Assembly (NCBI RefSeq): GCF_947504215.1
Contig: NZ_CANNGO010000007.1
Span: forward strand, 1-64,000
Reading direction: 5' to 3'
DNA: 64,000 bases
Source of the DNA: an uncultured Ruegeria sp.
Lineage (GTDB): Bacteria; Pseudomonadota; Alphaproteobacteria; Rhodobacterales; Rhodobacteraceae
Shown: positions 25,214 through 34,536 of the stretch, one piece after another
Numbering within the stretch: position 1 is the first letter of the stretch
Layout of the letters: the number at the start of each line of letters is the position of its first letter
The notes under the pieces: generated by a model
The model's input: only the letters and a program-made list of their open reading frames with translations
What the model was told of the DNA's origin: nothing
Databases searched by the model: none
Made by a program: the position numbers and the translations under genes

Positions 25214-26749
25214 GTGAATACCGTCCGTTCGAACAGACTGGCCCGACCGGATGTACTTTGGTGCGGCTGCATCGCAGCGGTCTCCATACTCATGTTTGTC
25301 GCAGCGACCCCGTGGGGCATCGGTATCCGTCCGGATTCCGCATTTTACCTGAGTTTCCCATACTTTTTGCAGGGCAATTCCCCGGGATATGTCTGGGCGA
25401 TCGATATTGTTTCTGCGTTTGGTCTGGACAGCATCGCCGCCGCAACAATTTTGAACGTTGCATTTTTAATCCTGACCGCCCTCACAGTATATGGTCTTGT
25501 GCGTGGGTTTGGTGCAACTCGCCTCATCGCCGTTTTGTCGGCGGTTCTGGTTTTAACATCGCCGCTAGTGTTTGAACTGCATGTCACTGTTCTGTCCGAG
25601 GCGATGTTCATTTTTCTTCTCGTTGCCGCGTTGACCTTACTTAGTGTCTACGCGGGAACAGGATCGGTTCGTTTCTTGCTTTTCGCGGGACTTGTCTCGG
25701 TCTTGGTCTTCCTAACACGCTTTAATGGCGCACCAGTTTGGGTTGTGGGGGTCTTGACGGCGTTTTTTCTCGGCCCAGGAAATACGAAAACCCGCGTATT
25801 GCACGCGCTCGCCTTTGTTGCCGTTGTCGCTGCTCCACTGCTTCTGTGGTCTGTGATCGAAGCCAGAACTGGTGGTACAGGGCTGGGGCGTGAATTTGGA
25901 TTCCTTGGCAACGCAACCATTGGCATTTTGATGCAAGGCGCAAATTCGATCTGGGTTTCCTTTTTCCCCAGCGTAGTGCCCGGGTTTGTGAAAGCCGCAG
26001 CCGCGCTTGCTTTGATTGGCCTTCTGGCAGCCGTTGTCTGGTATGGGGCTGAACGACACGTATTTGCAATGGATGTTTCGCAGCCCAACGCAAGACTTGT
26101 TGCTTTCCCTCTGATATCAGCGGTCTACATTTTTGGCCATTTCGCGTTGTTGTTGCTGTCGATCTTGATCGAGCCGAACCTGCCGCTTAAGCCCTCATAC
26201 TTTGCGCCGGTGTATGTGTTGATCGTCGTGATTGGCGCACAATACAGTGTGATGTTGCGCGAGGACGGAAAGACGCGCGCGCAGGCTCTGCTTGGAACCG
26301 GGTTGCTGGTTTTTGGAGCGCTGGTTCTGGCGTCGAACGTTGTCAGAACCGGCACGTTGATTTCCAACTTCCGCAGCGAAGGCATATTCTTCTCAGGCCC
26401 TCAATGGTTTCAGTCACCTTTGGTGTCTGAGATCAACAATTTGGAGCCCGACGTATTTGTCTACACCAATGCACCCGACGTCGTGCACCTACTGACGGGC
26501 AAAGGGACGACATGGTTGCCAATGAAGTTTGATCGCCGCACCGGTAAAGAACACCCCAGACGCCCCTACAACAAAACCTTAACAGAGATGCGTGAAGGTC
26601 TTGCGCAAGGCAAAGCTGTAGTCGCTTACTTCGACGAGGTGACCTGGCGGTTTTATCTGCCCACACAACAAGAACTGACCGAAGAACTGAACCTGAAACA
26701 GGTTGTTCAGACAACAGATGGCACTCTTTTACGCTCCAACATGAATTAA
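25214..26749 (+). CDS. Polytopic membrane protein, GT-C glycosyltransferase-like
   Basis: 511 residues, GTG start behind AAGGAGG at 25201-25207. About ten hydrophobic segments span residues 15-380, followed by a soluble C-terminal part of about 130 residues. An acidic residue in the first loop (GIRPDSAFYLSFPYF, about residue 42) is where GT-C enzymes using polyprenyl-phosphate sugars carry their catalytic Asp. I infer a lipid-linked-sugar-dependent glycosyltransferase acting on the periplasmic side, helped by the GT2 synthase encoded next, which could make the lipid-linked donor. The family assignment is by topology and this motif, not by a strong match. Confidence 0.65.
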   Translation: MNTVRSNRLARPDVLWCGCIAAVSILMFVAATPWGIGIRPDSAFYLSFPYFLQGNSPGYVWAIDIVSAFGLDSIAAATILNVAFLILTALTVYGLVRGFGATRLIAVLSAVLVLTSPLVFELHVTVLSEAMFIFLLVAALTLLSVYAGTGSVRFLLFAGLVSVLVFLTRFNGAPVWVVGVLTAFFLGPGNTKTRVLHALAFVAVVAAPLLLWSVIEARTGGTGLGREFGFLGNATIGILMQGANSIWVSFFPSVVPGFVKAAAALALIGLLAAVVWYGAERHVFAMDVSQPNARLVAFPLISAVYIFGHFALLLLSILIEPNLPLKPSYFAPVYVLIVVIGAQYSVMLREDGKTRAQALLGTGLLVFGALVLASNVVRTGTLISNFRSEGIFFSGPQWFQSPLVSEINNLEPDVFVYTNAPDVVHLLTGKGTTWLPMKFDRRTGKEHPRRPYNKTLTEMREGLAQGKAVVAYFDEVTWRFYLPTQQELTEELNLKQVVQTTDGTLLRSNMN

Positions 26750-26813
26750 CTGCGTGCTCGCGGGCTTGTCCTCAAGTTACAATCGCCTTGAATGAAGGAC
26801 TTGAGGACATGCT

Positions 26814-27809
26814 ATGCTCATGAGCCAGAGCACAGTCGATTTCAAAGGTAACGCGTCGGCGTTGCCAGACCTGCAAGGGTTGGAAATCGCTGTTATTCTG
26901 CCTTGCTACAACGAGGCTGTTGCAATCGGAGAAACGGTTGCTCAGTTTCGCCAGGCATTGCCGAATGCCACTATCTACGTCTTCGACAACAACTCGACCG
27001 ATGACACGATCCGTGTCGCACAGCAAGCCGGGGCGACGGTGCGCACCGAAGCGTTGCAAGGCAAGGGTAACGTTGTACGCCGGATGTTCGCGGATGTCGA
27101 CGCGGATGTTTACGTCATGGCGGACGGCGATGCGACGTATGACAGTGCCGCCGCGCCTGAGTTGGTGCAACTGCTTGTTTCTCAGAATTTAGACATGGTG
27201 AGCGGCGCACGCGTGAACAAAGAAAGCGAAGCATATCGTCGAGGCCATAAATTTGGCAATGCCTTGTTCAGCGGGTTGGTGAAGCTCTTTTTCAGCAACA
27301 AAATCAACGACCTTCTGTCCGGCTACCGTGTTTTCAGCCGGCGCTTTGTCAAGAGTTTTCCAGCATTGTCGAACGGGTTTGAAATAGAAACCGAGTTGAC
27401 GGTTCACGCGATGCAAATGCGTATGCCGATCGGAGAGGTAGAGACCAACTACTTCTCTCGCCTGCCGGACTCTAGCTCCAAGCTTTCGACATTCAGAGAT
27501 GGGTGGCGCATCCTCAAGATGATCAGCTTTTTGATCAAAGAAGAAAAGCCAATGACCTTCTTTCTGTCGTTGGCATACATCTTCTTTCTGCCCTCATTGT
27601 GGGTTTTTCTTTCGGTTTTGGTCGAGTATCTGGAAACCGGTCTGGTGAACCGGATACCGTCATTGCTGGTTGCTGTTTCGGGATTTGTCGCGTCCATGCT
27701 GTCGGTTGTATGCGCTTTGATCCTGGACTCGTTGGCACGGGGCCGCCGTGAAATCCGGCGCTTATCCTATCTGCAGTTTCCAGGTACGGCGAATACGCCC
27801 AAATCCTAG
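26814..27809 (+). CDS. GT2 family polyprenyl-phosphate glycosyltransferase
   Basis: 331 residues (ATG 26814 or 26820, behind GAGGA). The N-terminal GT-A domain shows IAVILPCYNEAVAIGETV near residue 25, VFDNNSTDDT near 57 and the metal-binding VMADGDATYD near 101. SGARVNKESEAYRRGHKFGN and NDLLSGYRVFSRR follow, typical of dolichyl/undecaprenyl-phosphate sugar synthases. Two C-terminal transmembrane helices (about 245-270 and 280-305) anchor it in the inner membrane. It should make an undecaprenyl-phosphate hexose for the GT-C-like protein upstream. It converges with the next gene, 18 bp away. Confidence 0.88.
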   Translation: MLMSQSTVDFKGNASALPDLQGLEIAVILPCYNEAVAIGETVAQFRQALPNATIYVFDNNSTDDTIRVAQQAGATVRTEALQGKGNVVRRMFADVDADVYVMADGDATYDSAAAPELVQLLVSQNLDMVSGARVNKESEAYRRGHKFGNALFSGLVKLFFSNKINDLLSGYRVFSRRFVKSFPALSNGFEIETELTVHAMQMRMPIGEVETNYFSRLPDSSSKLSTFRDGWRILKMISFLIKEEKPMTFFLSLAYIFFLPSLWVFLSVLVEYLETGLVNRIPSLLVAVSGFVASMLSVVCALILDSLARGRREIRRLSYLQFPGTANTPKS

Positions 27810-27826
27810 TCTGTACGCATTGACAG

Positions 27827-28987
27827 TCAGTTTAGCAGCTGGTCATAGATCCTGCAGACACCATCGATATGGATCGCCATACCAAAATTCTCGCGGGCGT
27901 GGCGCTGCCCGGCGTTGATAATCTTGGCCCGGATATCCGCATCTTGGTGCAAACGCATGACAGGTTCCACAAAACCTTCGGCATCAAACGGATCGACTAA
28001 AAAGCCGTTTTCGCCATCAACAATCGCTTCGATATTGCCGCCATGTCGTGTCGCAACAACTGGTGTGCCCAGATACATGGTTTCGATCAGGGTGCGCCCG
28101 AACGGTTCATCCAGTGCGGTCACCAGATTTGCATCCATCGCTGCCATATAGCCATCAATCGGTTGGCGGAATCCCATCATATGAATTTGTTTGTCCATCC
28201 ACGCCTCGGCGGCCAAGTCCGTGCATACTTGGTCCAAGGCATTTCCACGATCGACAACGCTACCGAAAAGGAAGCCGTGGACAGGAACGTCTGGCATGCG
28301 CTTTTGGATCGCAGCTACAGCCTTTACAAAATGATCCGGGCGCTTGCGGGGTACGAAGTTTCCAAAATACCCCAGCAGCAAGGCATCATCCGGCAACCCC
28401 ATTTCTTCGAGTACCTCTTTTCGAGCCGCCGCGGGGTCCGGTGGATTGGGGCTAAAGTCAAACGGGCTGCGGATAACGGTGAACTTCTTGTCCACCGACC
28501 GTACAGGCTTGCTGGGTTTGGAGAAATGAGAGACGCTGATGATGTGGTCCGACAAGACCGGGGCCAGTTTGTTGATCCCAAAGGCTGTGGGGTCCTGTCG
28601 ATGATGCCAGATATGCTTGCGCCCTGACAGTTTCGTCGGTAAAGCCCAATTCGAATGCATCCGCCCTTCGTTGGTGTGCACGATGTCCGGCTTGATCCGG
28701 TTCAGGACCGAAATGAACTGCGGTACACTTGACAGCAGGTACTTCGCCGGCCCGCAATCTCCGTCATAGCTGATTTGCCCCGGTGACATTAGGGCGGGTT
28801 TCTCCAACACCTCATAGTCTAACCCGAGAGACCGCGCGTATTCACCGGCCAGCCCGTCCTTGTAGTGAACCAGAATGTAGGGTTCATACTTTGATCTGTC
28901 TAAACCAGCGGCCAGTTTCATGGCCGAGACATGGCTTCCGCCGATTACGGTGTCTCCCTCGAAAGGGAAAAGGATACGTTTGGTCAT
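27827..28987 (-). CDS. GT4-type glycosyltransferase
   Basis: 386 residues with a GT-B fold. The N-terminal half starts RILFPFEGDTVIGGSHVSAMKLA and has VHTNEGRMHSNW. The C-terminal nucleotide-binding half has LLGYFGNFVPRKRPDHFVKA and DEPFGRTLIETMYLGTPVVA with the E-x7-E-type retaining GT4 signature, then TRHGGNIEAIVDGENGFLVDP. It is cytoplasmic and transfers a sugar from a nucleotide donor to a growing lipid-linked oligosaccharide; the specificity is not readable. It is followed on the minus side by nothing but the convergent GT2 gene and preceded by the flippase gene 76 bp upstream, likely the same transcript. Confidence 0.88.
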   Translation of the reverse strand: MTKRILFPFEGDTVIGGSHVSAMKLAAGLDRSKYEPYILVHYKDGLAGEYARSLGLDYEVLEKPALMSPGQISYDGDCGPAKYLLSSVPQFISVLNRIKPDIVHTNEGRMHSNWALPTKLSGRKHIWHHRQDPTAFGINKLAPVLSDHIISVSHFSKPSKPVRSVDKKFTVIRSPFDFSPNPPDPAAARKEVLEEMGLPDDALLLGYFGNFVPRKRPDHFVKAVAAIQKRMPDVPVHGFLFGSVVDRGNALDQVCTDLAAEAWMDKQIHMMGFRQPIDGYMAAMDANLVTALDEPFGRTLIETMYLGTPVVATRHGGNIEAIVDGENGFLVDPFDAEGFVEPVMRLHQDADIRAKIINAGQRHARENFGMAIHIDGVCRIYDQLLN

Positions 28988-29063
28988 TATTCTTCTCGTT
29001 AATCGTAAGTCACTGGTAAATTTCGAGCTTTATGTCGCGATACTATGGGTGTGTTATAGACCT

Positions 29064-30371
29064 CTATCTCGGAGCAGGATAGGACCGGATCGCCAAAATG
29101 CAGCCAGTCGTCCAGACGATGTTAAATATGACATGGGCAAAGGCGACGCCTTCAATTCCCAGAACAAATAAAAGCGGTATGAAAGAAAGCGCAAAAACAC
29201 CTGTCGCCATCATGGTTGTGCGCACCAGTGCCCGATCCAACCCCATGCTCAACAGCGCCGGGTTCAGTGCCAAGCCGCCCAGGTAGATCACCGCCGCAAA
29301 CATCAAAATTGTCATAACAGGCGCGGCGCCCTGAAACTCGGCACCAAACAACAAGACGGCCAGATCAGACATCTTCCATGCCAGAGGGATCGAGATGGCC
29401 AAAGATACCCCAAACATCAGCATCGAGATGTAGCGAACCAGCTTCCAGAAGCGATCATGCTTCTGAGCTGACCAAAGCCGCGTCATTTCGGGGTAAAGGA
29501 CCTGTCGGATGGGGCCGCCAATGCGCACGATGTTGGTCATTATCCGTTTGCCAACCTGGTAAAAACCCACCGATGTCACGTCGAGCAGCGCACCCACAAC
29601 CAAAACGTCCAACCGTTGTGTCGATTGCCTGAGGACTACGTTGAAGTTCGAGTTCCACAAGAACCGCAGAAATCCGGGATTTTGCTTCAGGGCGGTGCTT
29701 AGCTTTAAGGACATAAAGGCGCGCACGCCCCGTCGTTGCAGTTCCCGTAAGGCGATGAAAAAGGCCACGAGGCCAGTTAGGATCTGATGCATCAGCATTA
29801 AAGCCAGAAACGCCCAAAGGCCGAGATCCAGCAGGAATACGATGATTGTTCCAACAAGGCGCAGCCCGGCCACGACCATATCCGAGATCGCCAACAAATC
29901 GAATCTGTCATGAATTCTAAGCACCGCGATGCCGGTTGGGCGCAGAGAGAAAATCAGCCCAATCGCGACCAAGGCGATATAAGACGCTCCGATATCCTCG
30001 GGCAGTCCAATCATCGGGGCCACAGTTGGCGCTAGCAATATCGCAACTGTTCCCGCCAAAATGCCGCCAATGATGTCGATGACGATCGACAGTTTGATCA
30101 GGTGACCAAAACGATGGGTATCATCCTCGGTCAGGGCATCACTGCCGTATTTGATCACCGCCTGCCAAGGCTCCAATCGGCACAGCCGGTCCAACACCTG
30201 CACATAGGCATCTACTAACGCCAAAATTCCCACCGCAGCAGGACCCACCGCACGCGCGGTGATGATCAGGGTCGCCAGGCCAAACACTGCGATCAGTATC
30301 TGGGACAAGAACAGCCATGACATGTTCTTGGCAAGCCGCCCAATCAGAGATCTGGCATCAAACTGGGTCAT
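29064..30371 (-). CDS. Wzx-like polysaccharide flippase (MATE/MOP superfamily)
   Basis: 435 residues from ATG 30371, chosen because the protein then opens MTQFDARSLIGRLAKNMSWLFLSQ like other flippases; a start 60 bp upstream would add a non-homologous leader. About twelve hydrophobic segments, charged short loops and the LFLSQILIAVFGLATLIITARAVGPAAVG opening pattern mark the polysaccharide-biosynthesis MOP family. It should move undecaprenyl-diphosphate-linked repeat units across the inner membrane. It is the only flippase candidate seen in the region, alongside a single Wzy-like protein, so the system is Wzx/Wzy-dependent. Confidence 0.88.
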   Translation of the reverse strand: MTQFDARSLIGRLAKNMSWLFLSQILIAVFGLATLIITARAVGPAAVGILALVDAYVQVLDRLCRLEPWQAVIKYGSDALTEDDTHRFGHLIKLSIVIDIIGGILAGTVAILLAPTVAPMIGLPEDIGASYIALVAIGLIFSLRPTGIAVLRIHDRFDLLAISDMVVAGLRLVGTIIVFLLDLGLWAFLALMLMHQILTGLVAFFIALRELQRRGVRAFMSLKLSTALKQNPGFLRFLWNSNFNVVLRQSTQRLDVLVVGALLDVTSVGFYQVGKRIMTNIVRIGGPIRQVLYPEMTRLWSAQKHDRFWKLVRYISMLMFGVSLAISIPLAWKMSDLAVLLFGAEFQGAAPVMTILMFAAVIYLGGLALNPALLSMGLDRALVRTTMMATGVFALSFIPLLFVLGIEGVAFAHVIFNIVWTTGCILAIRSYPAPR

Positions 30372-30719
30372 AGTTCTTGGCTGCGGTAATTCCGGGCGTT
30401 GACCCGGGCACCCAAAGACAACATGGTGCAAAAAAACTTTGGTACTCGTCTCAGGTCAAATACCTTTCATAACTCGTCAAACTCTAATTTTTGGCGATTC
30501 TATCCGCCCCTACTTCTATCATTTTGTTTTTTACGCTTGTATCGTTTTACGAAAGCGCAGTTTGATAGGGAAATCCAGTCCTGTTTTGGGAAACCGGTTT
30601 TGAACATGCGAAATTGTAGTTGGGGCCCTTCCAAAACAGGGTGGAAGAACGCGGTAGCTTATCCCACTAGGGTGCGGGTACTAGGTGGTCGATCGAGTTT
30701 GGGTATTAATTAACGCTAT
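30372..30719. promoter_or_regulatory. Divergent intergenic region with an inverted repeat
   Basis: No gene is visible. The region is AT-rich near the flippase. A perfect 10-bp inverted repeat, CCTGTTTTGG at 30580-30589 and its complement at 30631-30640, is separated by 41 bp. It may be a looping operator or chance. Promoters for the flippase (minus) and sulfotransferase (plus) genes must lie here. Confidence 0.4.
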
Positions 30720-31667
30720 ATGGAACAAGCAAAAGTTCTCCTCCACATTGGGTACCACAAGACCGCTACATCCGCGTTGCAGAAACAGTTGTTCTCAACG
30801 TCTGATGGTCCGTTTGCAAGCCCGCCAGAGGAACGAAAATTCGTCCTTTCAAACAGATTCGTGTTGCCGCAGCCGCTGACCTTTGATTCATCTGCAGTTC
30901 GTGAACAATACGCGGATTTTCTTGACGCTTCGCACAAATCGGAAAAAATCTCGGTCTTCTCGCACGAGCGGTTCTCGGGCTACCCAGCTTCGGGTGGATT
31001 CGACAGCCCGTTGATCGCGCAACGCCTGAAGCAAACCTTCCCCGAAGCCCATGTCCTCATCGTCTTCCGGGAACAGCTGTCCAGTATTCTGTCTATGTAC
31101 AGCCAGTACATTACGGACGGCGGTCACAAGTCTTTCAAAGGTTACATCGCACAGATCGAACCCATGATGCGCCGGGTCCCGATGTTTACCCCTGACTTTT
31201 ATAGATATGATAGGCTTTTCCGATACTACCAAAACCTATTTGGCGCTGATCGCGTACACGGTCTCACCTACGAGCAGTTCGTTCGAGATTCAGATGCATT
31301 TGTGTCCAGCTTGTGCAGCTCGTTAGGTGTCGCAGCGCCGAAACGGAAGTTCGTTAAGACAAACACGAAACGCTCGCAAAGTTTTCAGCTGTTGCAACGC
31401 GGGGTGAACCGCGTTTTCAGTAACAATCAGCTCAGTACCGGGGCAGTGATCCCTTTTCCTTACGCCACACGACGGTTTGGAAAGTTGAGCGGGCCATTAA
31501 GTCGCGTTTTCCCGGACGCACTGGATCAGGCATTGGAAACCCGTATGGCAAGGCATGCTGCGGCGCAGTTCGAAGGGGCCTTTGCGGAGTCCAATGCGAT
31601 CCTCAAAGACCTTACGGGTCTGCCACTTGAAGACTACGGCTACCAATTGCCAGACAGTATGCGCTGA
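30720..31667 (+). CDS. Sulfotransferase-like protein 1
   Basis: 315 residues. VLLHIGYHKTATSALQKQLF at residues 6-25 is the 5'-phosphosulfate loop of PAPS-dependent sulfotransferases, and VFREQLSSILSMYSQYI near 116-132 matches the 3'-phosphate-binding block (R...S...YS). It should transfer sulfate from PAPS to a sugar hydroxyl. It is monocistronic, with its own intergenic region upstream and a terminator hairpin downstream. No signal peptide is seen, so sulfation would occur in the cytoplasm before export. Substrate unknown; the neighbouring genes suggest an exopolysaccharide unit. Confidence 0.75.
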   Translation: MEQAKVLLHIGYHKTATSALQKQLFSTSDGPFASPPEERKFVLSNRFVLPQPLTFDSSAVREQYADFLDASHKSEKISVFSHERFSGYPASGGFDSPLIAQRLKQTFPEAHVLIVFREQLSSILSMYSQYITDGGHKSFKGYIAQIEPMMRRVPMFTPDFYRYDRLFRYYQNLFGADRVHGLTYEQFVRDSDAFVSSLCSSLGVAAPKRKFVKTNTKRSQSFQLLQRGVNRVFSNNQLSTGAVIPFPYATRRFGKLSGPLSRVFPDALDQALETRMARHAAAQFEGAFAESNAILKDLTGLPLEDYGYQLPDSMR

Positions 31668-31705
31668 GACCCAGTCGTCTCTTCAAAACGGTACCCCAAA
31701 AAGGC

Positions 31706-31740
31706 AAATGACCAGCACCCCAAATGCTGGTCATTTCTTC
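31706..31740. terminator. Bidirectional intrinsic terminator
   Basis: AAATGACCAGCA (31706-31717) pairs perfectly with TGCTGGTCATTT (31725-31736) around a seven-base loop. On the plus strand a TTTCTT run follows; on the minus strand GCCTTTTT follows. It ends the sulfotransferase gene and, from the other side, the long minus-strand polysaccharide array. Confidence 0.88.
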
Positions 31741-31951
31741 CGAGTGAGTGATAGTGCCCTAAGGCTTCACCGGTATTTATCTGTGGTTGAACCCAACTTA
31801 TCAAAGCATCTGCATGACGGGTATTAGGGGAATCCCGTAGGTTTTATAGTTTTTTGCCAAAATACTGAAAAACAGAGATTATTTCATACGAGCTGGGCAA
31901 CGCTCTGTACCCGGCACACCTCACTACAAGTGGTAAAAATCTGAAGATATG

Positions 31952-33154
31952 TCAGCTGATCTTAGTTGGCGCCAGCTGCTCTTGCTGCCGCAGCAGCCCC
32001 ATTTTCCTAAGCAGAATTGTGTTGACGCGCCGCACATCAAATACAGCTTCTGCGCGTATGCGCGCGGCTTGCCCCATCTGCGAAACCAAATCGGGTTGGT
32101 CCAAAAATTTTGCCATTGCTTTGCTCAACGCTTGCGGGTTGCGCATCGGTACGACGAAACCCGTTTCGCCTTCGATGACCGGGTCAGAGCACCCCGGCGC
32201 GTCCGTGGTTACGACAGCGCGTCCGGTCGACATCGCCTCAAGGATTGTCCGCGGTATTCCTTCTCGATAGGCCGAGGGCAAAACAAAGACCGAGCAGTCT
32301 TTCAAATAGGGGCGAACATCTGTTGTCTCGCCCAGATATTCAACGACACCTTCACGCGTCCAGGTGTCTATCTCACGCTGACCGACCGAGTCTGGATTGG
32401 CATCCATCGGCCCCAACAGCTGAAACCGGACCTGAGGGCGTTTGCGCTTTAGCAGACGCGCTGCTTCGACAAAGTCAAAAACACCCTTCTCTTTTAGAAG
32501 TCTGGAGATCATCAAGAACACAGGTGGCCCTTCGGGTGGGCTTGCATGCGCGTATTTCGTCAGGTTCACCCCAGACCCCGGCACGATGCTCAACTCTGTG
32601 CCTGCACTGACCATCCCACGGGCCTGAAACTCTTCTTCATCGGCTTTGTTGTAGACCAGCAGTTCGTCAACACCCCTCAGTGAAAACCGGTACAGGTTAG
32701 ATGAAAGTACGCGGACCAGCCGTCGTTTCAGGCTGGTATTCTGGGCATTGAACACATAGCCCAAGCCTGTGCACATCGCATATTTTCGCGGCACACGCGC
32801 CAGTCGTGCGGCCAGGCATCCATAGATGATTGGCTTCATTGTGTAGGCAAAAACAGTATCCGGCTCAAAGTCTTGGAATATGCGCTTTAACGCGCGCACC
32901 GTTCCAATGTCTTCGATTGGGTTCATACCAGTGCGGGACATTGGAAATTCTACAAACTTGACGCCGATGTCTCGAAGCGCGGCCTCGCTGGGCGCGTGGC
33001 GTTCCGGACCACAGGCAATTACCTCGGCCCGCATCGACATTTCACGCAACAGATCATAGCGGAAATTGACCAGCGAAGATGTCAGATTGGCAACAACTGC
33101 AATCTTGCGAACAGGTTTAGTTTGTCCGGTTTTTCGGGGTTCAAGTGATTGCAA
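31952..33154 (-). CDS. GT4-type glycosyltransferase (last gene of the minus array)
   Basis: 400 residues; TTG start (alternative internal starts exist) with a GGAG-like site upstream. The N-terminal domain has IAVVANLTSSLVNFRYDLLREM and TMKPIIYGCLAARLARV, typical of the WbnH/PglA/CapM-like subgroup. The C-terminal domain has FLMISRLLKEKGVFDFVEAARLL and VLPSAYREGIPRTILEAMSTGRAVV with the two glutamates of the GT4 signature, then GCSDPVIEGETGFVV. It is a cytoplasmic sugar transferase, often the enzyme that adds the second sugar in repeat-unit assembly. It lies 110 bp after the Wzy-like gene. Confidence 0.88.
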   Translation of the reverse strand: MQSLEPRKTGQTKPVRKIAVVANLTSSLVNFRYDLLREMSMRAEVIACGPERHAPSEAALRDIGVKFVEFPMSRTGMNPIEDIGTVRALKRIFQDFEPDTVFAYTMKPIIYGCLAARLARVPRKYAMCTGLGYVFNAQNTSLKRRLVRVLSSNLYRFSLRGVDELLVYNKADEEEFQARGMVSAGTELSIVPGSGVNLTKYAHASPPEGPPVFLMISRLLKEKGVFDFVEAARLLKRKRPQVRFQLLGPMDANPDSVGQREIDTWTREGVVEYLGETTDVRPYLKDCSVFVLPSAYREGIPRTILEAMSTGRAVVTTDAPGCSDPVIEGETGFVVPMRNPQALSKAMAKFLDQPDLVSQMGQAARIRAEAVFDVRRVNTILLRKMGLLRQQEQLAPTKIS

Positions 33155-33263
33155 TACAACACACTCCAGTCACTTGCTATCCAATCCACGCGGTCGAAAA
33201 TCAATCAACATCTTAAACAAAATACGCCCGAAATTGTGCTGGCTGATGACCAATGTCAACACG

Positions 33264-34523
33264 TCACTGAGCCCGTCTCAAAGGCCGCCCAACCAAGGGA
33301 AGCTTGATTTCCCGCCCAGTCAGACAAACTGACAAGCCCAGCATCCACGGCACCAGCCAGAACCGGGCGTAGAAATGGGGCGATGTATTCAGAACCATCA
33401 TCAGCATCATCAGAATTGTAACAGCCAGTGCTGTGTCTTTCGCCCCACCCATCATCATCTTGTAGCGCCAGATCACGTAGATTCCGGAAGCAAACAATCC
33501 AGCCAAACCCACAAGAGAAACGGCGCCGCCTTCTGTCAAAGTCAGTAAATAAGCATTGTGCACAGGTGCGCCGATTGCACTTTTTTCTTCGTATTGGTCG
33601 ATGCCATATCCCAACCAAAGCGTTTCATTTCCGAACTTCATGGATTCCTGTACCAGAAACAACCTGTCATCAATGGTCCCGGACTCACTGATGTCGGCGT
33701 TACGAACCGCCGAAAACACGCGCTCCTGAAACACTTCGGGCAGGAAAAACTCACCAAACAGCACAGCCGCGATGAAGAAGAGGACGACACCGATTGTCAG
33801 ACCAACGGTTGCTTTCACCGATCCGGTCAGCAAAACAAAAAGCGTGACGCCTACGATACACAAATAGAAAGCTGTATTTGATCCTGTCAGTAGCACCCCA
33901 TAAGTCACTGGTAAGAAAAGTAAGATTGCACCCAGAGTTGTCACGCGATGTACACCCCGCAACCACACAAGAAACACCAGTGATAGTGCTGCCAGAACCC
34001 CTGATTCATTTTCCTTCTCGAACAAGCCGCTGAGACGCCCATTTCCGCTTACAAAATCGTTTCGACCAGGGACGAAGTTGACGTAGTAAGCGCCATGGAC
34101 CATCGCCAGCGCAATAGAAAGGACAAAAAGGAAAATCAGCGTCTCTGTTTCTTTCCGTGAGCGTCTCAGGATGATCCAGGGCAGAAGCACAAAGGAAAAA
34201 CAGTACTGCATAAGCCCCAACGCACCCGCCATCGCATCACCATTGATGATCGATGCCGCGGCAAAGCCCGCCAGAAAAGTCAGTACTGATGCGAACCAGA
34301 GGGTTGAGGCCGATCCCAGCGGGCGAAGCGGCAGGCGTCCTTTGAACAAAACCACGAAAAAGGCCAGGAGAATGAAGAAATCTCCAAGTGTAAAAAACAC
34401 GAACCCCGGTCGAAAATAGTTCAGCGGCGAGAAAAAGACCGCGATCGCAACCAGTACAAATTCAATTCGTGTTTCCGGCTTTGTGTGCGTTCGGATGACG
34501 TGTTCGTTGACAGATTTAAACAT
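33264..34523 (-). CDS. Wzy / O-antigen-ligase-like membrane protein
   Basis: 419 residues with about ten to twelve hydrophobic segments and one large periplasmic loop (about residues 260-325) that ends in APVHNAYLLTLTEGG. This is the conserved H-N-x-Y/F block of the O-antigen polymerase/ligase superfamily. GLFEKENESGVLAALSLVFL carries the other conserved segment. Without a candidate lipid A core locus nearby, polymerase (Wzy) is more likely than ligase. It lies 13 bp after the degenerate chain-length protein gene, which fits a polymerase with its partner. Confidence 0.83.
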   Translation of the reverse strand: MFKSVNEHVIRTHTKPETRIEFVLVAIAVFFSPLNYFRPGFVFFTLGDFFILLAFFVVLFKGRLPLRPLGSASTLWFASVLTFLAGFAAASIINGDAMAGALGLMQYCFSFVLLPWIILRRSRKETETLIFLFVLSIALAMVHGAYYVNFVPGRNDFVSGNGRLSGLFEKENESGVLAALSLVFLVWLRGVHRVTTLGAILLFLPVTYGVLLTGSNTAFYLCIVGVTLFVLLTGSVKATVGLTIGVVLFFIAAVLFGEFFLPEVFQERVFSAVRNADISESGTIDDRLFLVQESMKFGNETLWLGYGIDQYEEKSAIGAPVHNAYLLTLTEGGAVSLVGLAGLFASGIYVIWRYKMMMGGAKDTALAVTILMMLMMVLNTSPHFYARFWLVPWMLGLSVCLTGREIKLPLVGRPLRRAQ

Positions 34524-34536
34524 GATCCGACCGTGC

